The position numbers and the translations under genes were made by a program. A stretch of 64,000 nt of DNA from Lysinibacillus_B sp036662795 (lineage in GTDB: Bacteria; Bacillota; Bacilli; Bacillales_A; Planococcaceae), in the NCBI RefSeq assembly GCF_036662795.1, contig NZ_JBAFWZ010000005.1, positions 62,001-126,000 of the forward strand. Direction: 5' to 3'. Numbering within the stretch: position 1 is the stretch's first letter; every line of letters begins with the position of its first letter. Positions 8,489 through 16,978 of the stretch are shown one piece after another. The notes beneath the pieces are model-generated. The model saw only the letters and a list, made by a program, of their open reading frames with translations. It did not search any database and had not been told where the DNA came from.

Positions 8489-9505
8489 TTGTTTGGATTA
8501 GGAAATAAGGATGTCGGGATCGATCTTGGCACAGCGAATACATTAGTGTTTATTAAAGGAAAAGGGATCGTTTTACGCGAGCCTTCAGTTGTAGCAAAAA
8601 ATACGAAAACAGGGGACATTGTAGCAGTAGGTAACAATGCGAAAAATATGATTGGTCGTACTCCTGGTTCCATCGCAGCAATCCGTCCGATGAAAGACGG
8701 TGTAATAGCGGATTTTGATATTACAACAGAAATGATTAAATATTATTTACATCAAGCATTAAAAAATTCGGGATCAAACTGGAAGAAACCGAATGTGATG
8801 ATTTGTGTTCCATTTGGCATTACATCGGTTGAACAACGTGCGGTAATCGATGCATCTCGTCAGGCTGGAGCTAAAGAAGCATTTACAATTGAGGAGCCGT
8901 TTGCTGCTGCAATTGGTGCAAATCTACCTGTATGGGATCCAACAGGTTCAATGGTTGTCGATATTGGTGGCGGTACAACAGAGGTTGCCGTTATTTCTTT
9001 AGGTGGTATCGTAACAAGTGAATCGGTTCGCGTTGGTGGCGATGCAATGGATCATGCGATTATTTCGTATATTCGTAAAGCGTATAACTTAACAATTGGA
9101 GAGCGTACTGCAGAGTCCATTAAAATGGAAATCGGTACTGCTCGAGTTGATGGTGCAAATGAAAGCATGGAAATCCGTGGCCGTGATCTTTTAACGGGAT
9201 TACCGAAAACAATTGAGATTACTGCTCAAGAAATTTCAGATTCATTACGTGAAGCAATTACAGCTATTATTGATGGTGTGAAAAAGACTCTTGAGCAAAC
9301 ACCACCTGAGTTATCAGCTGACGTAATGGAGCGTGGTATCGTCTTAACTGGTGGTGGCGCAATGCTTCGCAATTTAGATAAAGTGATTAGTGATGAAACG
9401 CATATGCCAGTATTTATTGCAGAGGATCCACTTGATTGTGTAGCAATTGGGACGGGGAAAGCGTTAGATCACATCGATTTAATTCGCTCTCAACAAGTAA
9501 AATAG
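8489..9505 (+). CDS. mreB: Rod shape-determining protein MreB (actin-like)
   Basis: MreB polymerises under the membrane and guides lateral wall synthesis. The 338-residue product shows actin-family nucleotide-binding motifs: phosphate 1 DLGTANT near the N-terminus, phosphate 2 DIGGGTTEVAV mid-protein and the adenosine motif LTGGGAML near the C-terminus. It starts at TTG 8489, with AAAGGGAG eight bases upstream. It heads the mreB-mreC-mreD-minC-minD cluster. The sporulation-linked paralogue Mbl is not excluded by sequence, but the mreCD neighbours point to MreB. Confidence 0.97.
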   Translation: MFGLGNKDVGIDLGTANTLVFIKGKGIVLREPSVVAKNTKTGDIVAVGNNAKNMIGRTPGSIAAIRPMKDGVIADFDITTEMIKYYLHQALKNSGSNWKKPNVMICVPFGITSVEQRAVIDASRQAGAKEAFTIEEPFAAAIGANLPVWDPTGSMVVDIGGGTTEVAVISLGGIVTSESVRVGGDAMDHAIISYIRKAYNLTIGERTAESIKMEIGTARVDGANESMEIRGRDLLTGLPKTIEITAQEISDSLREAITAIIDGVKKTLEQTPPELSADVMERGIVLTGGGAMLRNLDKVISDETHMPVFIAEDPLDCVAIGTGKALDHIDLIRSQQVK

Positions 9506-9520
9506 TAAGGAGGACAGACA

Positions 9521-10432
9521 ATGCCACATTTTTCAAATAAAAAATTAATACTGCTCTTAGTGAGTGTCATTATGCTTGTGGCATTGATTAGTTTCTCATT
9601 ACGTGATCGTCATAACGCAACGTTACCCGAACAAATTATTAAAGATACAGTTGGCTTTGCACAAGGTTTAGTTGCAAAGCCAACAAACTACATAACAGGT
9701 ATTTTTAGCAATATCGAATCGCTGCTTAATACGTATGAAGAAAATAAGCGTTTAAAAATGCGTCTAGAGGATTTTGCTGTGTTACAAGCCGAAGTAAACC
9801 AATTAGAATCTGAAAATAAATCATTACGTGAGTTAACAGATAAAGAAGACAGTTTACGAGATTTTAATCCACTTCATGCGACGGTCATTGCGAGAAACCC
9901 TGATCAATGGGAAGAAAAAATAATTATTAATAAAGGCTCTTCTCACGGAGTAGAAAAAAATATGGCTGTTATGACTGCTACAGGGTTAATTGGTAAAATT
10001 ACGCTAGTAACGCCATTTACTTCTGAGGTGGAATTACTTTATACAAATAATTCTAACTACCGGGTCTCTGCTTTAGTGCAAGGAGAAAAGAATAATGTGT
10101 ATGGTTTAATCGAGGGTTATGATGAAGAGCGAGATGAGTTAATCCTAAAACGAATTGATTCTAGCTTGAAAATAGAAAAAGGCGAGCTCGTTGTCACTTC
10201 TGGATTAGGAGGGATTTTCCCAAGTGGAATTCCGATTGGGGAAGTGACAGAAGTAACTACGGATGATTTTGGCCTAACAAAATTAGCATATGTGAAACCA
10301 GCAGCTGATTTTTCTTTACTTGAAAATGTTGTCATCGCTCTGCGTGAAGTAACAGCCATTGACGGCTTAGATGGTGATGGAACGAATAAAGATTTGTCGA
10401 ATCCAAATACAGAAAAAACTGAAGGTGAGTAA
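9521..10432 (+). CDS. mreC: Rod shape-determining protein MreC
   Basis: MreC is the extracytoplasmic scaffold that links MreB filaments to wall synthases. The 303 residues comprise a short cytoplasmic tail, one membrane segment (about residues 8-27), a periplasm-side coiled coil (about 65-110, leucine/glutamate rich) and the beta-barrel MreC domain with conserved glycine-rich turns (GLIGKI, SGLGGIFPSGIPIG). The acidic C-terminal tail is variable in the family. TAAGGAGG precedes the ATG, and the gene is separated from mreD by two bases. Confidence 0.95.
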   Translation: MPHFSNKKLILLLVSVIMLVALISFSLRDRHNATLPEQIIKDTVGFAQGLVAKPTNYITGIFSNIESLLNTYEENKRLKMRLEDFAVLQAEVNQLESENKSLRELTDKEDSLRDFNPLHATVIARNPDQWEEKIIINKGSSHGVEKNMAVMTATGLIGKITLVTPFTSEVELLYTNNSNYRVSALVQGEKNNVYGLIEGYDEERDELILKRIDSSLKIEKGELVVTSGLGGIFPSGIPIGEVTEVTTDDFGLTKLAYVKPAADFSLLENVVIALREVTAIDGLDGDGTNKDLSNPNTEKTEGE

Positions 10433-10434
10433 GG

Positions 10435-10959
10435 ATGGTAAGATTTTTAATACCGTTTACGGCGATTATATTGTTTTTACTTGAACCTGAGTTTGCAAAA
10501 TTCTCACCACTCAATATTGGAGACAATACGGTTTTCTTAGTTCCACGCTTTTTAATTCTATATTTAATTTTTATTTCCATTTATTATAATCGTAATCGTG
10601 CTGTTTTATATGGATTATTATTTGGAGTCTTGTATGATGTATTTTACATTGATATTATTGGATTATATTCCGTTTTATATCCATTAGTGTGCTTTTTAGC
10701 AGGGTGGAGTGTTAAATTTATCCATCAACATCTAGTGATTACAACAATTTTAGCTGTCTTGCTTGTTGCGTTTATGGAAGTCGCTTTATATCAATTTTTC
10801 TTCTTTATTGATTTTACATCAATGCCATTCAGTACATTTTTCAACAGTCGCTTATTACCAACAATAGTTGCGAACCTATTATTTTTACTTATGCTTGGTT
10901 GGGCTTTTAAGTATTTGATAAACGCACGAGTATTGCAGCGTGCGCGGGACATGACATAA
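10435..10959 (+). CDS. mreD: Rod shape-determining protein MreD
   Basis: This 174-residue integral membrane protein has five or six hydrophobic segments. Conserved small family motifs are weak, but size, topology and position directly after mreC identify MreD. It completes the MreBCD elongation complex. Its ribosome site lies within the last codons of mreC (GGTGAG), implying coupled translation. Confidence 0.92.
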   Translation: MVRFLIPFTAIILFLLEPEFAKFSPLNIGDNTVFLVPRFLILYLIFISIYYNRNRAVLYGLLFGVLYDVFYIDIIGLYSVLYPLVCFLAGWSVKFIHQHLVITTILAVLLVAFMEVALYQFFFFIDFTSMPFSTFFNSRLLPTIVANLLFLLMLGWAFKYLINARVLQRARDMT

Positions 10960-10989
10960 TTAAACGAAGCGTGAGGTGTCACTTTATCT

Positions 10990-11658
10990 ATGATAAGTTC
11001 ATATGTCCATATGAAAGGGACAAAAGAAGGGCTAGTGCTTCGGCTAGATGATCAGTGTGCATTCGCTGATTTAGTTGAGGAACTAGGACTTAAAGTTTCA
11101 GAGGGTGGCATTGATGGCAAGGTAGAGGTGCAGCTACATTTAGGAAATCGATATTGTACGCAAGAACAAAAGGATGAGCTAATACAAGTTGTCCAAAAGA
11201 CAGACAAAATGCTCGTATCAAAGGTGCAGAGTGATGTATTATCGATTGAAGAAAGCAATCAAAAAATATTACAGCATAAATGTGATACATACGTAGGAAT
11301 TGTTCGCTCTGGGCAAGTTATTCGGTCAACAGGAGATATTATTATCCTTGGTGATATTAATCCAAATGGTCGAGTAGAAGCAGGCGGCAATATTTATGTG
11401 CTAGGAAAGTTAAAGGGGATTGTTCATGCAGGTGTGAACGGCAATAAGGACGCAGTAATTACTGCATCCTATTTTGCGCCGACACATGTGCTAATTGCTG
11501 ACTATGTAGAAGTAATGAGCAATGAACAGCAGTTTGTAGCGAAACATAATGATCAATTATGTGCGTTTCTCGATGGGGATGGGGTTATTTCTTATAGTAA
11601 AATTCAAAATATAAGAAAGCTACGTCCGTTTTTCACTACGTTTAAAGGAGGAAGCTAA
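10990..11658 (+). CDS. minC: Septum site-determining protein MinC
   Basis: MinC inhibits FtsZ assembly away from mid-cell in partnership with MinD. The 222-residue protein has the N-terminal MinC domain and a C-terminal beta-helix domain recognised by GDINPNGRVEAGGNIYVLGK. GAGGTG lies about 11 bases before ATG 10990. The stop lies directly against the GTG start of minD. Confidence 0.94.
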   Translation: MISSYVHMKGTKEGLVLRLDDQCAFADLVEELGLKVSEGGIDGKVEVQLHLGNRYCTQEQKDELIQVVQKTDKMLVSKVQSDVLSIEESNQKILQHKCDTYVGIVRSGQVIRSTGDIIILGDINPNGRVEAGGNIYVLGKLKGIVHAGVNGNKDAVITASYFAPTHVLIADYVEVMSNEQQFVAKHNDQLCAFLDGDGVISYSKIQNIRKLRPFFTTFKGGS

Positions 11659-11659
11659 T

Positions 11660-12457
11660 GTGGGTGAAGCAATCGTAATAACTTCAGGTAAAGGCGGTGT
11701 AGGTAAAACAACGACAACCGCTAATCTTGGAACTGCATTGGCTCTTCAAGGGAAAAAAGTATGTTTAGTAGATACTGATATTGGTCTTCGTAATTTAGAC
11801 GTTGTACTAGGGCTAGAAAATCGTATTATTTATGACTTAGTCGATGTTATTGAAGGTCGATGCAAGCCGCACCAAGCGCTTGTAAAGGATAAGCGTGTCG
11901 ATGACAAACTATTTTTATTACCAGCTGCTCAAACAACAGATAAAAATGCGGTCAATCCAGAGCAGATGAAGAGTTTAATTGATGAATTAAAACGTGAATT
12001 TGATTATGTGTTAATTGATTGTCCTGCTGGGATTGAACAAGGGTATCGAAATGCGGTAGCCGGTGCGGACCGTGCGATTGTTGTGACGACACCTGAAATT
12101 TCAGCTGTCCGGGATGCTGACCGCATTATTGGTCTACTCGAGCAGGAAGAAATTGAGCCGCCAAAGTTAATTATTAATCGAATTCGAAAACATTTAATGG
12201 CAAGTGGCGATTCGATGGATATTACAGAGGTTACAGCTCATTTATCAATTGATTTATTAGGTATTGTCATTGATAGCGAGGATGTCATTAGTTCTTCAAA
12301 TAAAGGTGAGCCGGTCGTTATGGACCCGAGCAATAAAGCATCGCTTGGCTATCGGAATATTGCTCGCCGTATTTTAGGTGAGTCGGTTCCGTTAATGTCC
12401 TTAGAGGAAGAATCAAAAGGTGTATTCGCTAAGCTCAAATCGATTTTTGCTAAATAA
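11660..12457 (+). CDS. minD: Septum site-determining ATPase MinD
   Basis: MinD is a ParA-family ATPase that binds the membrane and recruits MinC. The deviant Walker A GKGGVGKT is near residue 10, followed by the DTDIGLRNLD switch and IDCPAGIE. The C-terminal SLEEESKGVFAKLKSIF is an amphipathic helix of the type that targets MinD to the membrane. The 265-residue length is normal. GTG 11660 is used, one base after the minC stop, with AAAGGAGG about eight bases upstream. Confidence 0.97.
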   Translation: MGEAIVITSGKGGVGKTTTTANLGTALALQGKKVCLVDTDIGLRNLDVVLGLENRIIYDLVDVIEGRCKPHQALVKDKRVDDKLFLLPAAQTTDKNAVNPEQMKSLIDELKREFDYVLIDCPAGIEQGYRNAVAGADRAIVVTTPEISAVRDADRIIGLLEQEEIEPPKLIINRIRKHLMASGDSMDITEVTAHLSIDLLGIVIDSEDVISSSNKGEPVVMDPSNKASLGYRNIARRILGESVPLMSLEEESKGVFAKLKSIFAK

Positions 12458-12472
12458 CACAATACAAATTGT

Positions 12473-12509
12473 CCCGAAAGGTTTATTTTAAACTTTTTCG
12501 GGGCTTTTT
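12473..12509 (+). terminator. Terminator after minD
   Basis: CCCGAAAGGTTTA pairs with TAAACTTTTTCGGG around a short loop, followed by C and a T-rich tail. It separates the mre/min cluster from the spoIVF genes. Confidence 0.75.
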
Positions 12510-12577
12510 ATTTTGCGCTACATTCCGTCAATATCACGTTTTAACGAGGTACCTTTGATATTATCCCAATTTTTGTA

Positions 12578-12606
12578 GAATCGTACTTTTTATTTTTTCA
12601 TATGAT
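12578..12606 (+). promoter_or_regulatory. Possible sigma-E-type promoter of spoIVFAB
   Basis: CATATGAT (12599-12606) resembles the sigma-E -10 CATACAAT, and GAATCGT lies 14 bases upstream, the usual sigma-E spacing. The -35 match is weak. The assignment leans on the known mother-cell control of spoIVF in B. subtilis. Confidence 0.35.
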
Positions 12607-12618
12607 AGCAAAAAGAGA

Positions 12619-13164
12619 ATGGATGGTGGCGTGAAAAAATGGCAGTGGTTTGTAGCGTTAATCTTATGTGCAATCGTTTATATAGCGCAAAATAGCTCAA
12701 ATGAAACAGTTCAGAGGACAGTTTCACGTGTTGTCTATAGCTCAGAGGATATTGCCTTCATGCGTAGTACGATAAAGGAGTTATTTTTAGAGGACAGTAC
12801 GATTGAAGTGGCTGCACCTGTTTATGGTACTGAAATGCTTAAATTTGTGACGATATCGCGGTATGATGATGGATATTTATTAGATTTTGAGGAAGACTTA
12901 ACATTAAAGGCGTTAAATAATGGGATTGTTGTTTATACAGGACATACACCTACAACTGGAAAATTACTTTCTGTTTTATATGATAATAGCTGTACAGTGA
13001 CATATGGCTATTTGGATCATTTTACGAATCTCCCCTACAGTACAGTTGCAAAGGGTGATATTATTGCTACGAAAGAGGCTGGCTCACTGTATATTCAAAT
13101 TGAATGTGAAGGCGAAATTTTAAACTTAGAGCAAACAATTGAGTGGTTAAAGCAGCATGGTTAA
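12619..13164 (+). CDS. spoIVFA: SpoIVFA-like sporulation protein (degenerate LytM/M23 fold)
   Basis: In B. subtilis, SpoIVFA anchors and inhibits the intramembrane protease SpoIVFB in the outer forespore membrane. This 181-residue protein has one N-terminal membrane segment (about residues 9-24) and a C-terminal M23-like beta domain (NNGIVVYTGHTPTTGKLL, VTYGYLDHFTNLPYSTVAKGDII) without the zinc-binding His/Asp set, as expected for a non-catalytic SpoIVFA. It overlaps spoIVFB by eight bases. It is shorter than the B. subtilis protein. A GTG at 12631 is an alternative start. Confidence 0.8.
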   Translation: MDGGVKKWQWFVALILCAIVYIAQNSSNETVQRTVSRVVYSSEDIAFMRSTIKELFLEDSTIEVAAPVYGTEMLKFVTISRYDDGYLLDFEEDLTLKALNNGIVVYTGHTPTTGKLLSVLYDNSCTVTYGYLDHFTNLPYSTVAKGDIIATKEAGSLYIQIECEGEILNLEQTIEWLKQHG

Positions 13165-13771
13165 ATTTAGGCTTCATCCATTATTTTTAGGAATTATTAT
13201 TCTATTAGTTTTAACAGGGAATATTGCGATGTATAGTATCATATTTGTTTCCCTTTTATTACATGAGCTAGGTCACATAATGGTTGCTATGTTACTAAAG
13301 GTAAGGATAGAACGCTGCACGTTAATGCCGTACGGTGGACAAATCCTGTTAAAGGATGCTCATACCGTGCCATATAGCAAACAGCTTCTTATCGCTTGTG
13401 GTGGACCGCTCGTGACGGCAATTTGTTTTATCTATAGTGGGCTACTACCAGAGCCATTCGATAAACCCTTTTCCGAAGTTCAATTTGTATTACTAGTTAT
13501 TAATTGTATCCCACTCTTACCACTGGATGGTGGAAAAATAATTTGTAATAGTTTGCTAATACTTTTCCCGAAAACTAAAATTTACGAAGCTTATGTATCA
13601 ATTTCTTTTGCTTTTCTTACTATAACCGCTATAATAACATTAGTAATGCTACCACAATCTATTTTTCTAGCTGTTTTAAGTCTTCTTCTTTGGAGCGAAG
13701 TAATAGGAGAATGGAGATACCGTAAATACCGTTCAGCATTTTTGAAAATTGTAATGAAGCGGTTGACGTGA
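13157..13771 (+). CDS. spoIVFB: SpoIVFB site-2-type intramembrane metalloprotease
   Basis: SpoIVFB cleaves pro-sigma-K in the outer forespore membrane. The 204-residue multi-pass protein has the zinc motif HELGH at residues 36-40 and the second S2P motif NCIPLLPLDGG with the third ligand Asp124. It is short and lacks a clear C-terminal CBS domain, which the B. subtilis protein has; the end instead is a basic tail. The overlap with spoIVFA supports coupled synthesis of protease and regulator. Confidence 0.88.
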   Translation: MVKFRLHPLFLGIIILLVLTGNIAMYSIIFVSLLLHELGHIMVAMLLKVRIERCTLMPYGGQILLKDAHTVPYSKQLLIACGGPLVTAICFIYSGLLPEPFDKPFSEVQFVLLVINCIPLLPLDGGKIICNSLLILFPKTKIYEAYVSISFAFLTITAIITLVMLPQSIFLAVLSLLLWSEVIGEWRYRKYRSAFLKIVMKRLT

Positions 13772-13773
13772 GT

Positions 13774-13802
13774 TTGACGGTGTGGTAGTATTTTAATGTT
13801 AT
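13774..13802 (+). promoter_or_regulatory. Predicted promoter of rplU operon
   Basis: TTGACG (13774-13779) and TGTTAT (13797-13802) lie 17 bases apart, just upstream of the structured leader. Confidence 0.45.
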
Positions 13803-13804
13803 TG

Positions 13805-13905
13805 TTTGTAGCACCCGCTACAACCGCGCTGACAAGGTCCCTTAAGCATCTCTATGATCACCTTGAATGTAATAACAGGCGAGTCTTAGTCTAATTGAGG
13901 AGGTG
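13805..13905 (+). promoter_or_regulatory. Ribosomal protein L21 leader
   Basis: The 5' untranslated region of rplU is structured: GTAGC-ACCC-GCTAC forms a tight hairpin (about 13808-13821) and AAGGT/ACCTT a longer-range pair. Position and conserved-looking loop sequence match the Bacillota L21 leader RNA family, which is thought to mediate autoregulation by L21. I identify it from memory of the family and context; limits are approximate. Confidence 0.6.
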
Positions 13906-13912
13906 CATTTGA

Positions 13913-14221
13913 ATGTACGCAATTATCGAAACTGGTGGAAAACAAATCAAAGTTGAAGCAGGTCAAGAAATCTACGTTGAAAAACTAGGTGTAGCTGCTG
14001 ATGAAATCGTAACTTTCGACAAAGTTTTATTCGTAGGTGGAGAAACAGTTAAAGTTGGTGCTCCAACTGTTGCTGGTGCAACTGTAACAGCTAAAGTTGT
14101 TAAAGAAGGTCGCGCTAAAAAAATCACTGTTTTCAAACTGAAAGCGAAGAAAAACTACCGTCGTAAGCAAGGTCATCGTCAACCATACACTAAATTAGTT
14201 GTTGAAGCTATCAACGCTTAA
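13913..14221 (+). CDS. rplU: Large ribosomal subunit protein bL21
   Basis: The 102-residue protein has the complete L21 pattern: MYAIIETGGKQ at the N-terminus, the basic central block (KVVKEGRAKKITVFKLKAKKNYRRKQGHRQ) and the terminal TKLVVEAI. It binds 23S rRNA. Codon use is that of a highly expressed gene. AGGAGGTG precedes the ATG. It is first in rplU-prp-rpmA. Confidence 0.98.
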   Translation: MYAIIETGGKQIKVEAGQEIYVEKLGVAADEIVTFDKVLFVGGETVKVGAPTVAGATVTAKVVKEGRAKKITVFKLKAKKNYRRKQGHRQPYTKLVVEAINA

Positions 14222-14238
14222 TTTGTGAGGTGAACCGG

Positions 14239-14577
14239 ATGATTACGGTAACTATTTATAGCGATGAAAATCGTAAATCGTATGGATTTGAAATTTCAGG
14301 ACATGCCCTTTCAGATGTTTATGGTCGTGACTTAGTATGTGCAGGTGCGTCAGCTATTGCCTTTGGTACAGTGAACGCAATTCACCATATTACAGGCATT
14401 CAACCACAAATTGAGCAAGGTGCAGAAGGTGGATATTTATCCGTTAACCTTCCAACTGACCTGGATGCTAAAACAGACGACAAACTTCAAGTAATTCTGA
14501 ATACAATGGTAACTCAGTTCTATACAATGACTGCTAGCTATTCAGATTATATCGAATTGAAATATAAAATGGTCTAG
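14239..14577 (+). CDS. prp: Ribosomal-processing cysteine protease Prp
   Basis: Prp (YsxB) removes the N-terminal extension of bL27 in Bacillota. From ATG 14239 the 112-residue protein places the catalytic pair exactly as expected from the S. aureus enzyme: SGHA with His22 and LVCAGAS with Cys34. The ATG is chosen because GAGGTG ends six bases before it; the in-frame GTG at 14230 overlaps that site. Its substrate, rpmA, is the next gene. Confidence 0.94.
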   Translation: MITVTIYSDENRKSYGFEISGHALSDVYGRDLVCAGASAIAFGTVNAIHHITGIQPQIEQGAEGGYLSVNLPTDLDAKTDDKLQVILNTMVTQFYTMTASYSDYIELKYKMV

Positions 14578-14590
14578 GAGGTGGAACAGT

Positions 14591-14890
14591 ATGAAGTTAT
14601 TATTATCATTAGATCTTCAGTTCTTCGCATCTAAAAAAGGTGTAGGTTCTACAAAGAACGGACGTGACTCTGAGTCTAAACGCCTTGGCGCTAAACGTGC
14701 AGACGGTCAATTCGTTACTGGTGGTTCAATTCTTTACCGTCAACGCGGTACAAAAATTTACCCAGGTACAAACGTAGGTCGTGGTGGTGACGATACTCTA
14801 TTCGCTAAAGTTGACGGCGTTGTTAAATTCGAACGTATGGGTCGCGACAAGAAAAAAGTATCTGTATACCCAACAGCTCAAGAAGCATAA
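14591..14890 (+). CDS. rpmA: Large ribosomal subunit protein bL27 with cleavable N-terminus
   Basis: The 99-residue protein has the L27 core (GVGSTKNGRDSESKRLGAK, then GTKIYPGTNVGRGGDDTLFA). The N-terminus MKLLLSLDLQFFA-SKKG is the Bacillota-type extension ending in LQFFA, which Prp cleaves so that the mature N-terminus reaches the peptidyl transferase centre. prp lies immediately upstream. Confidence 0.98.
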   Translation: MKLLLSLDLQFFASKKGVGSTKNGRDSESKRLGAKRADGQFVTGGSILYRQRGTKIYPGTNVGRGGDDTLFAKVDGVVKFERMGRDKKKVSVYPTAQEA

Positions 14891-14904
14891 TTTTTAGAAA
14901 AACA

Positions 14905-14931
14905 CATCTCGTCCAGAAATAGGGCGAGATG
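14905..14931 (+). terminator. Hairpin after rpmA
   Basis: CATCTCGTCC / GGGCGAGATG forms a ten-pair stem, followed only by ATGTCTTTTC. It may act with the stronger terminator at 14968. Confidence 0.45.
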
Positions 14932-14945
14932 ATGTCTTTTCTTAT

Positions 14946-14961
14946 GCAGGTATATACCTGC
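14946..14961. repeat. 16-bp perfect palindrome
   Basis: GCAGGTATATACCTGC is a perfect palindrome between the two hairpins that follow rpmA. It could be a protein-binding site or just a short hairpin; nothing nearby assigns it. Confidence 0.5.
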
Positions 14962-14967
14962 TAATTT

Positions 14968-14996
14968 AAAGGACTGCATTCGATGCAGTCCTTTTT
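14968..14996 (+). terminator. Terminator of rplU-prp-rpmA
   Basis: AAAGGACTGCAT / ATGCAGTCCTTT gives twelve perfect pairs around a TCG loop, ending in five T. Confidence 0.85.
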
Positions 14997-15143
14997 CAAT
15001 GGATTATTGAAGTGTTCTAAGTATTACGTTTTAAAGGAAATATGCAAAGAAAATTGTTATACTTATGTACGATAACTTTATCATCATGAGGCAAAGCGAC
15101 CTACGTGAAAAATTGTAGGACGGATATGATTGGAGTGATCAAA

Positions 15144-15665
15144 ATGACAAAGCAAAAGCTAACGATAAATGAAGTAATACGTTTTTCAAATCACGACTTT
15201 TTAAATCAACTTCATTTAATAGGAATGAATTTAGATTTAGGACGAGTCGACGATGCAAAAGCTATAATTGAACAAGTATCAGAACAATGTCAATTGCTTT
15301 CTCATTTAAATAAGATCGGCATACAGCAAACAATTGAATGGCTTCAGACGCTAAAATGGCGCTATTCTGCATTACAAGTTACAGTAACATGCAATGTAAT
15401 GGAGGCTTTAAACGAACAATTCGATTTAGCAATTGTGCAATACTTGGAAAATACAATTATTCATGTGTATGATCGATTAGATGCCTTTACGGAACAAAGG
15501 CTACAAATCGAAATTGAAGGTGCTGCGAATGCATTCAACATCATGTTTCATCTACAAGGAAAATGGGATGCACCGCATTTTGATAAGGAAATTGAAGGAT
15601 TACATATTGAAACAATTGAAAATACTAATGTCTCGTGGAAATATGTAATTCGCAATAAGGAGTGA
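15144..15665 (+). CDS. spo0B: Sporulation phosphotransferase Spo0B
   Basis: Spo0B passes phosphate from Spo0F to Spo0A in the sporulation phosphorelay. The 173-residue protein starts with a helical-hairpin region containing RFSNHDFLNQLHLI. His17 in this motif aligns with the phosphorylated His of B. subtilis Spo0B (HDWMNKLQ). The C-terminal half is a degenerate kinase-like fold without ATP motifs. ATG 15144 is preceded by TGGAGTGATC. The gene order rpmA-spo0B-obg is as in B. subtilis. Confidence 0.9.
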   Translation: MTKQKLTINEVIRFSNHDFLNQLHLIGMNLDLGRVDDAKAIIEQVSEQCQLLSHLNKIGIQQTIEWLQTLKWRYSALQVTVTCNVMEALNEQFDLAIVQYLENTIIHVYDRLDAFTEQRLQIEIEGAANAFNIMFHLQGKWDAPHFDKEIEGLHIETIENTNVSWKYVIRNKE

Positions 15666-15670
15666 ATGGA

Positions 15671-16960
15671 ATGTTTGTCGATCACGTAAAGATTTACGTT
15701 AAAGGTGGAGACGGTGGCGATGGAATGGTTGCCTTTCGTCGTGAAAAATATGTCCCAAATGGTGGGCCAGCTGGTGGCGATGGTGGCCATGGTGGGAACG
15801 TTGTATTCGAAGTAGAAGAAGGCTTACGTACGTTAATGGACTTCCGTTATAAACGTCACTTTAAGGCAGATCGTGGTGAGCACGGAATGAGTAAAGGGAT
15901 GCACGGTCGTAAGGCGGAAGATTTAGTTGTTAAAGTACCACCTGGAACTGTTGTAATCAATGCAGAAACAAAGGCAGTTATCGCCGATTTAGTCGAGCAT
16001 GGGCAGCGAGCAGTTATTGCGAAGGCTGGTCGTGGAGGACGCGGGAACTCGCGCTTTGCCACACCAGCTAATCCTGCTCCAGAGCTTGCAGAAAAAGGGG
16101 AGCCAGGTCAAGAATTAGATGTTATATTAGAGTTAAAAGTATTAGCAGATGTTGGTTTAGTAGGCTTCCCATCAGTAGGTAAATCTACTTTATTATCAGT
16201 TGTTTCAGCGGCGAAACCAAAAATCGGTGCCTATCATTTTACAACGATTGTTCCGAATTTAGGTATGGTAGAAACAGATGATGGTCGTAGCTTTGCAATG
16301 GCGGACTTACCGGGGCTTATTGAAGGCGCACATCAGGGAGTTGGCTTAGGGATGCAGTTCCTTCGTCATATTGAGCGTACACGAGTTATCGTGCATGTTA
16401 TTGATATGAGCGGTATGGAAGGGCGCGAACCATATGATGATTATGTAACAATTAATAATGAGCTTGAGCAATATAATTTACGTTTAACAGAGCGTCCGCA
16501 GCTTGTTGTTGCGAATAAAATGGACATGCCAGGAGCAGAAGAAAACTTAGAAATCTTTAAGCAAAAAGTTGGAGAAGATATTAAAGTATTCTCTGTTTCA
16601 GCTGTTTCACGTCAAGGCCTTAAACCGTTATTGTTTGAAATCGCAGACCTATTAGAGGTTACACCAGAATTCCAGCTGCATGAAGTCGAAGAAGAAGAAA
16701 CGGATGCAACTGTTCTTTACAAGCATGAGTCGAAGAAGGATAACTTTGAAATTACACGTGATGATGACGGTGCGTTTATACTGTCAGGTGGGTCGATTGA
16801 ACGTCTATTCAAAATGACTGACTTTAGTCGTGAAGATGGTATTCGTCGATTTGCACGTCAGCTTCGTGCATTAGGTGTTGATGAGGCACTCCGTGAACGT
16901 GGTGCAGAAAATGGTGACACTGTTCGCCTATTAGAATTTGAATTTGAATTTGTAGACTAA
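15671..16960 (+). CDS. obg: GTPase Obg
   Basis: Obg is an essential GTPase involved in 50S ribosome assembly and, in Bacillus, sporulation and the general stress response. The 429-residue protein has the glycine-rich Obg fold (GGDGGDGMVAFRREK, GGPAGGDGGHGG), the G domain with GFPSVGKST, the DLPGLIEGAH switch and NKMD, and a C-terminal OCT domain rich in acidic residues. ATG 15671 has AAGGAG eight bases upstream; the GTG at 15662 overlaps that site. It follows spo0B directly. Confidence 0.97.
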   Translation: MFVDHVKIYVKGGDGGDGMVAFRREKYVPNGGPAGGDGGHGGNVVFEVEEGLRTLMDFRYKRHFKADRGEHGMSKGMHGRKAEDLVVKVPPGTVVINAETKAVIADLVEHGQRAVIAKAGRGGRGNSRFATPANPAPELAEKGEPGQELDVILELKVLADVGLVGFPSVGKSTLLSVVSAAKPKIGAYHFTTIVPNLGMVETDDGRSFAMADLPGLIEGAHQGVGLGMQFLRHIERTRVIVHVIDMSGMEGREPYDDYVTINNELEQYNLRLTERPQLVVANKMDMPGAEENLEIFKQKVGEDIKVFSVSAVSRQGLKPLLFEIADLLEVTPEFQLHEVEEEETDATVLYKHESKKDNFEITRDDDGAFILSGGSIERLFKMTDFSREDGIRRFARQLRALGVDEALRERGAENGDTVRLLEFEFEFVD

Positions 16961-16978
16961 GGTTCAGGGGGAAAGACT

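Noticed and set aside
13763..13768. First TTGACG upstream of rplU as -35
   Set aside because: No -10 at suitable distance; the second TTGACG at 13774 has one.
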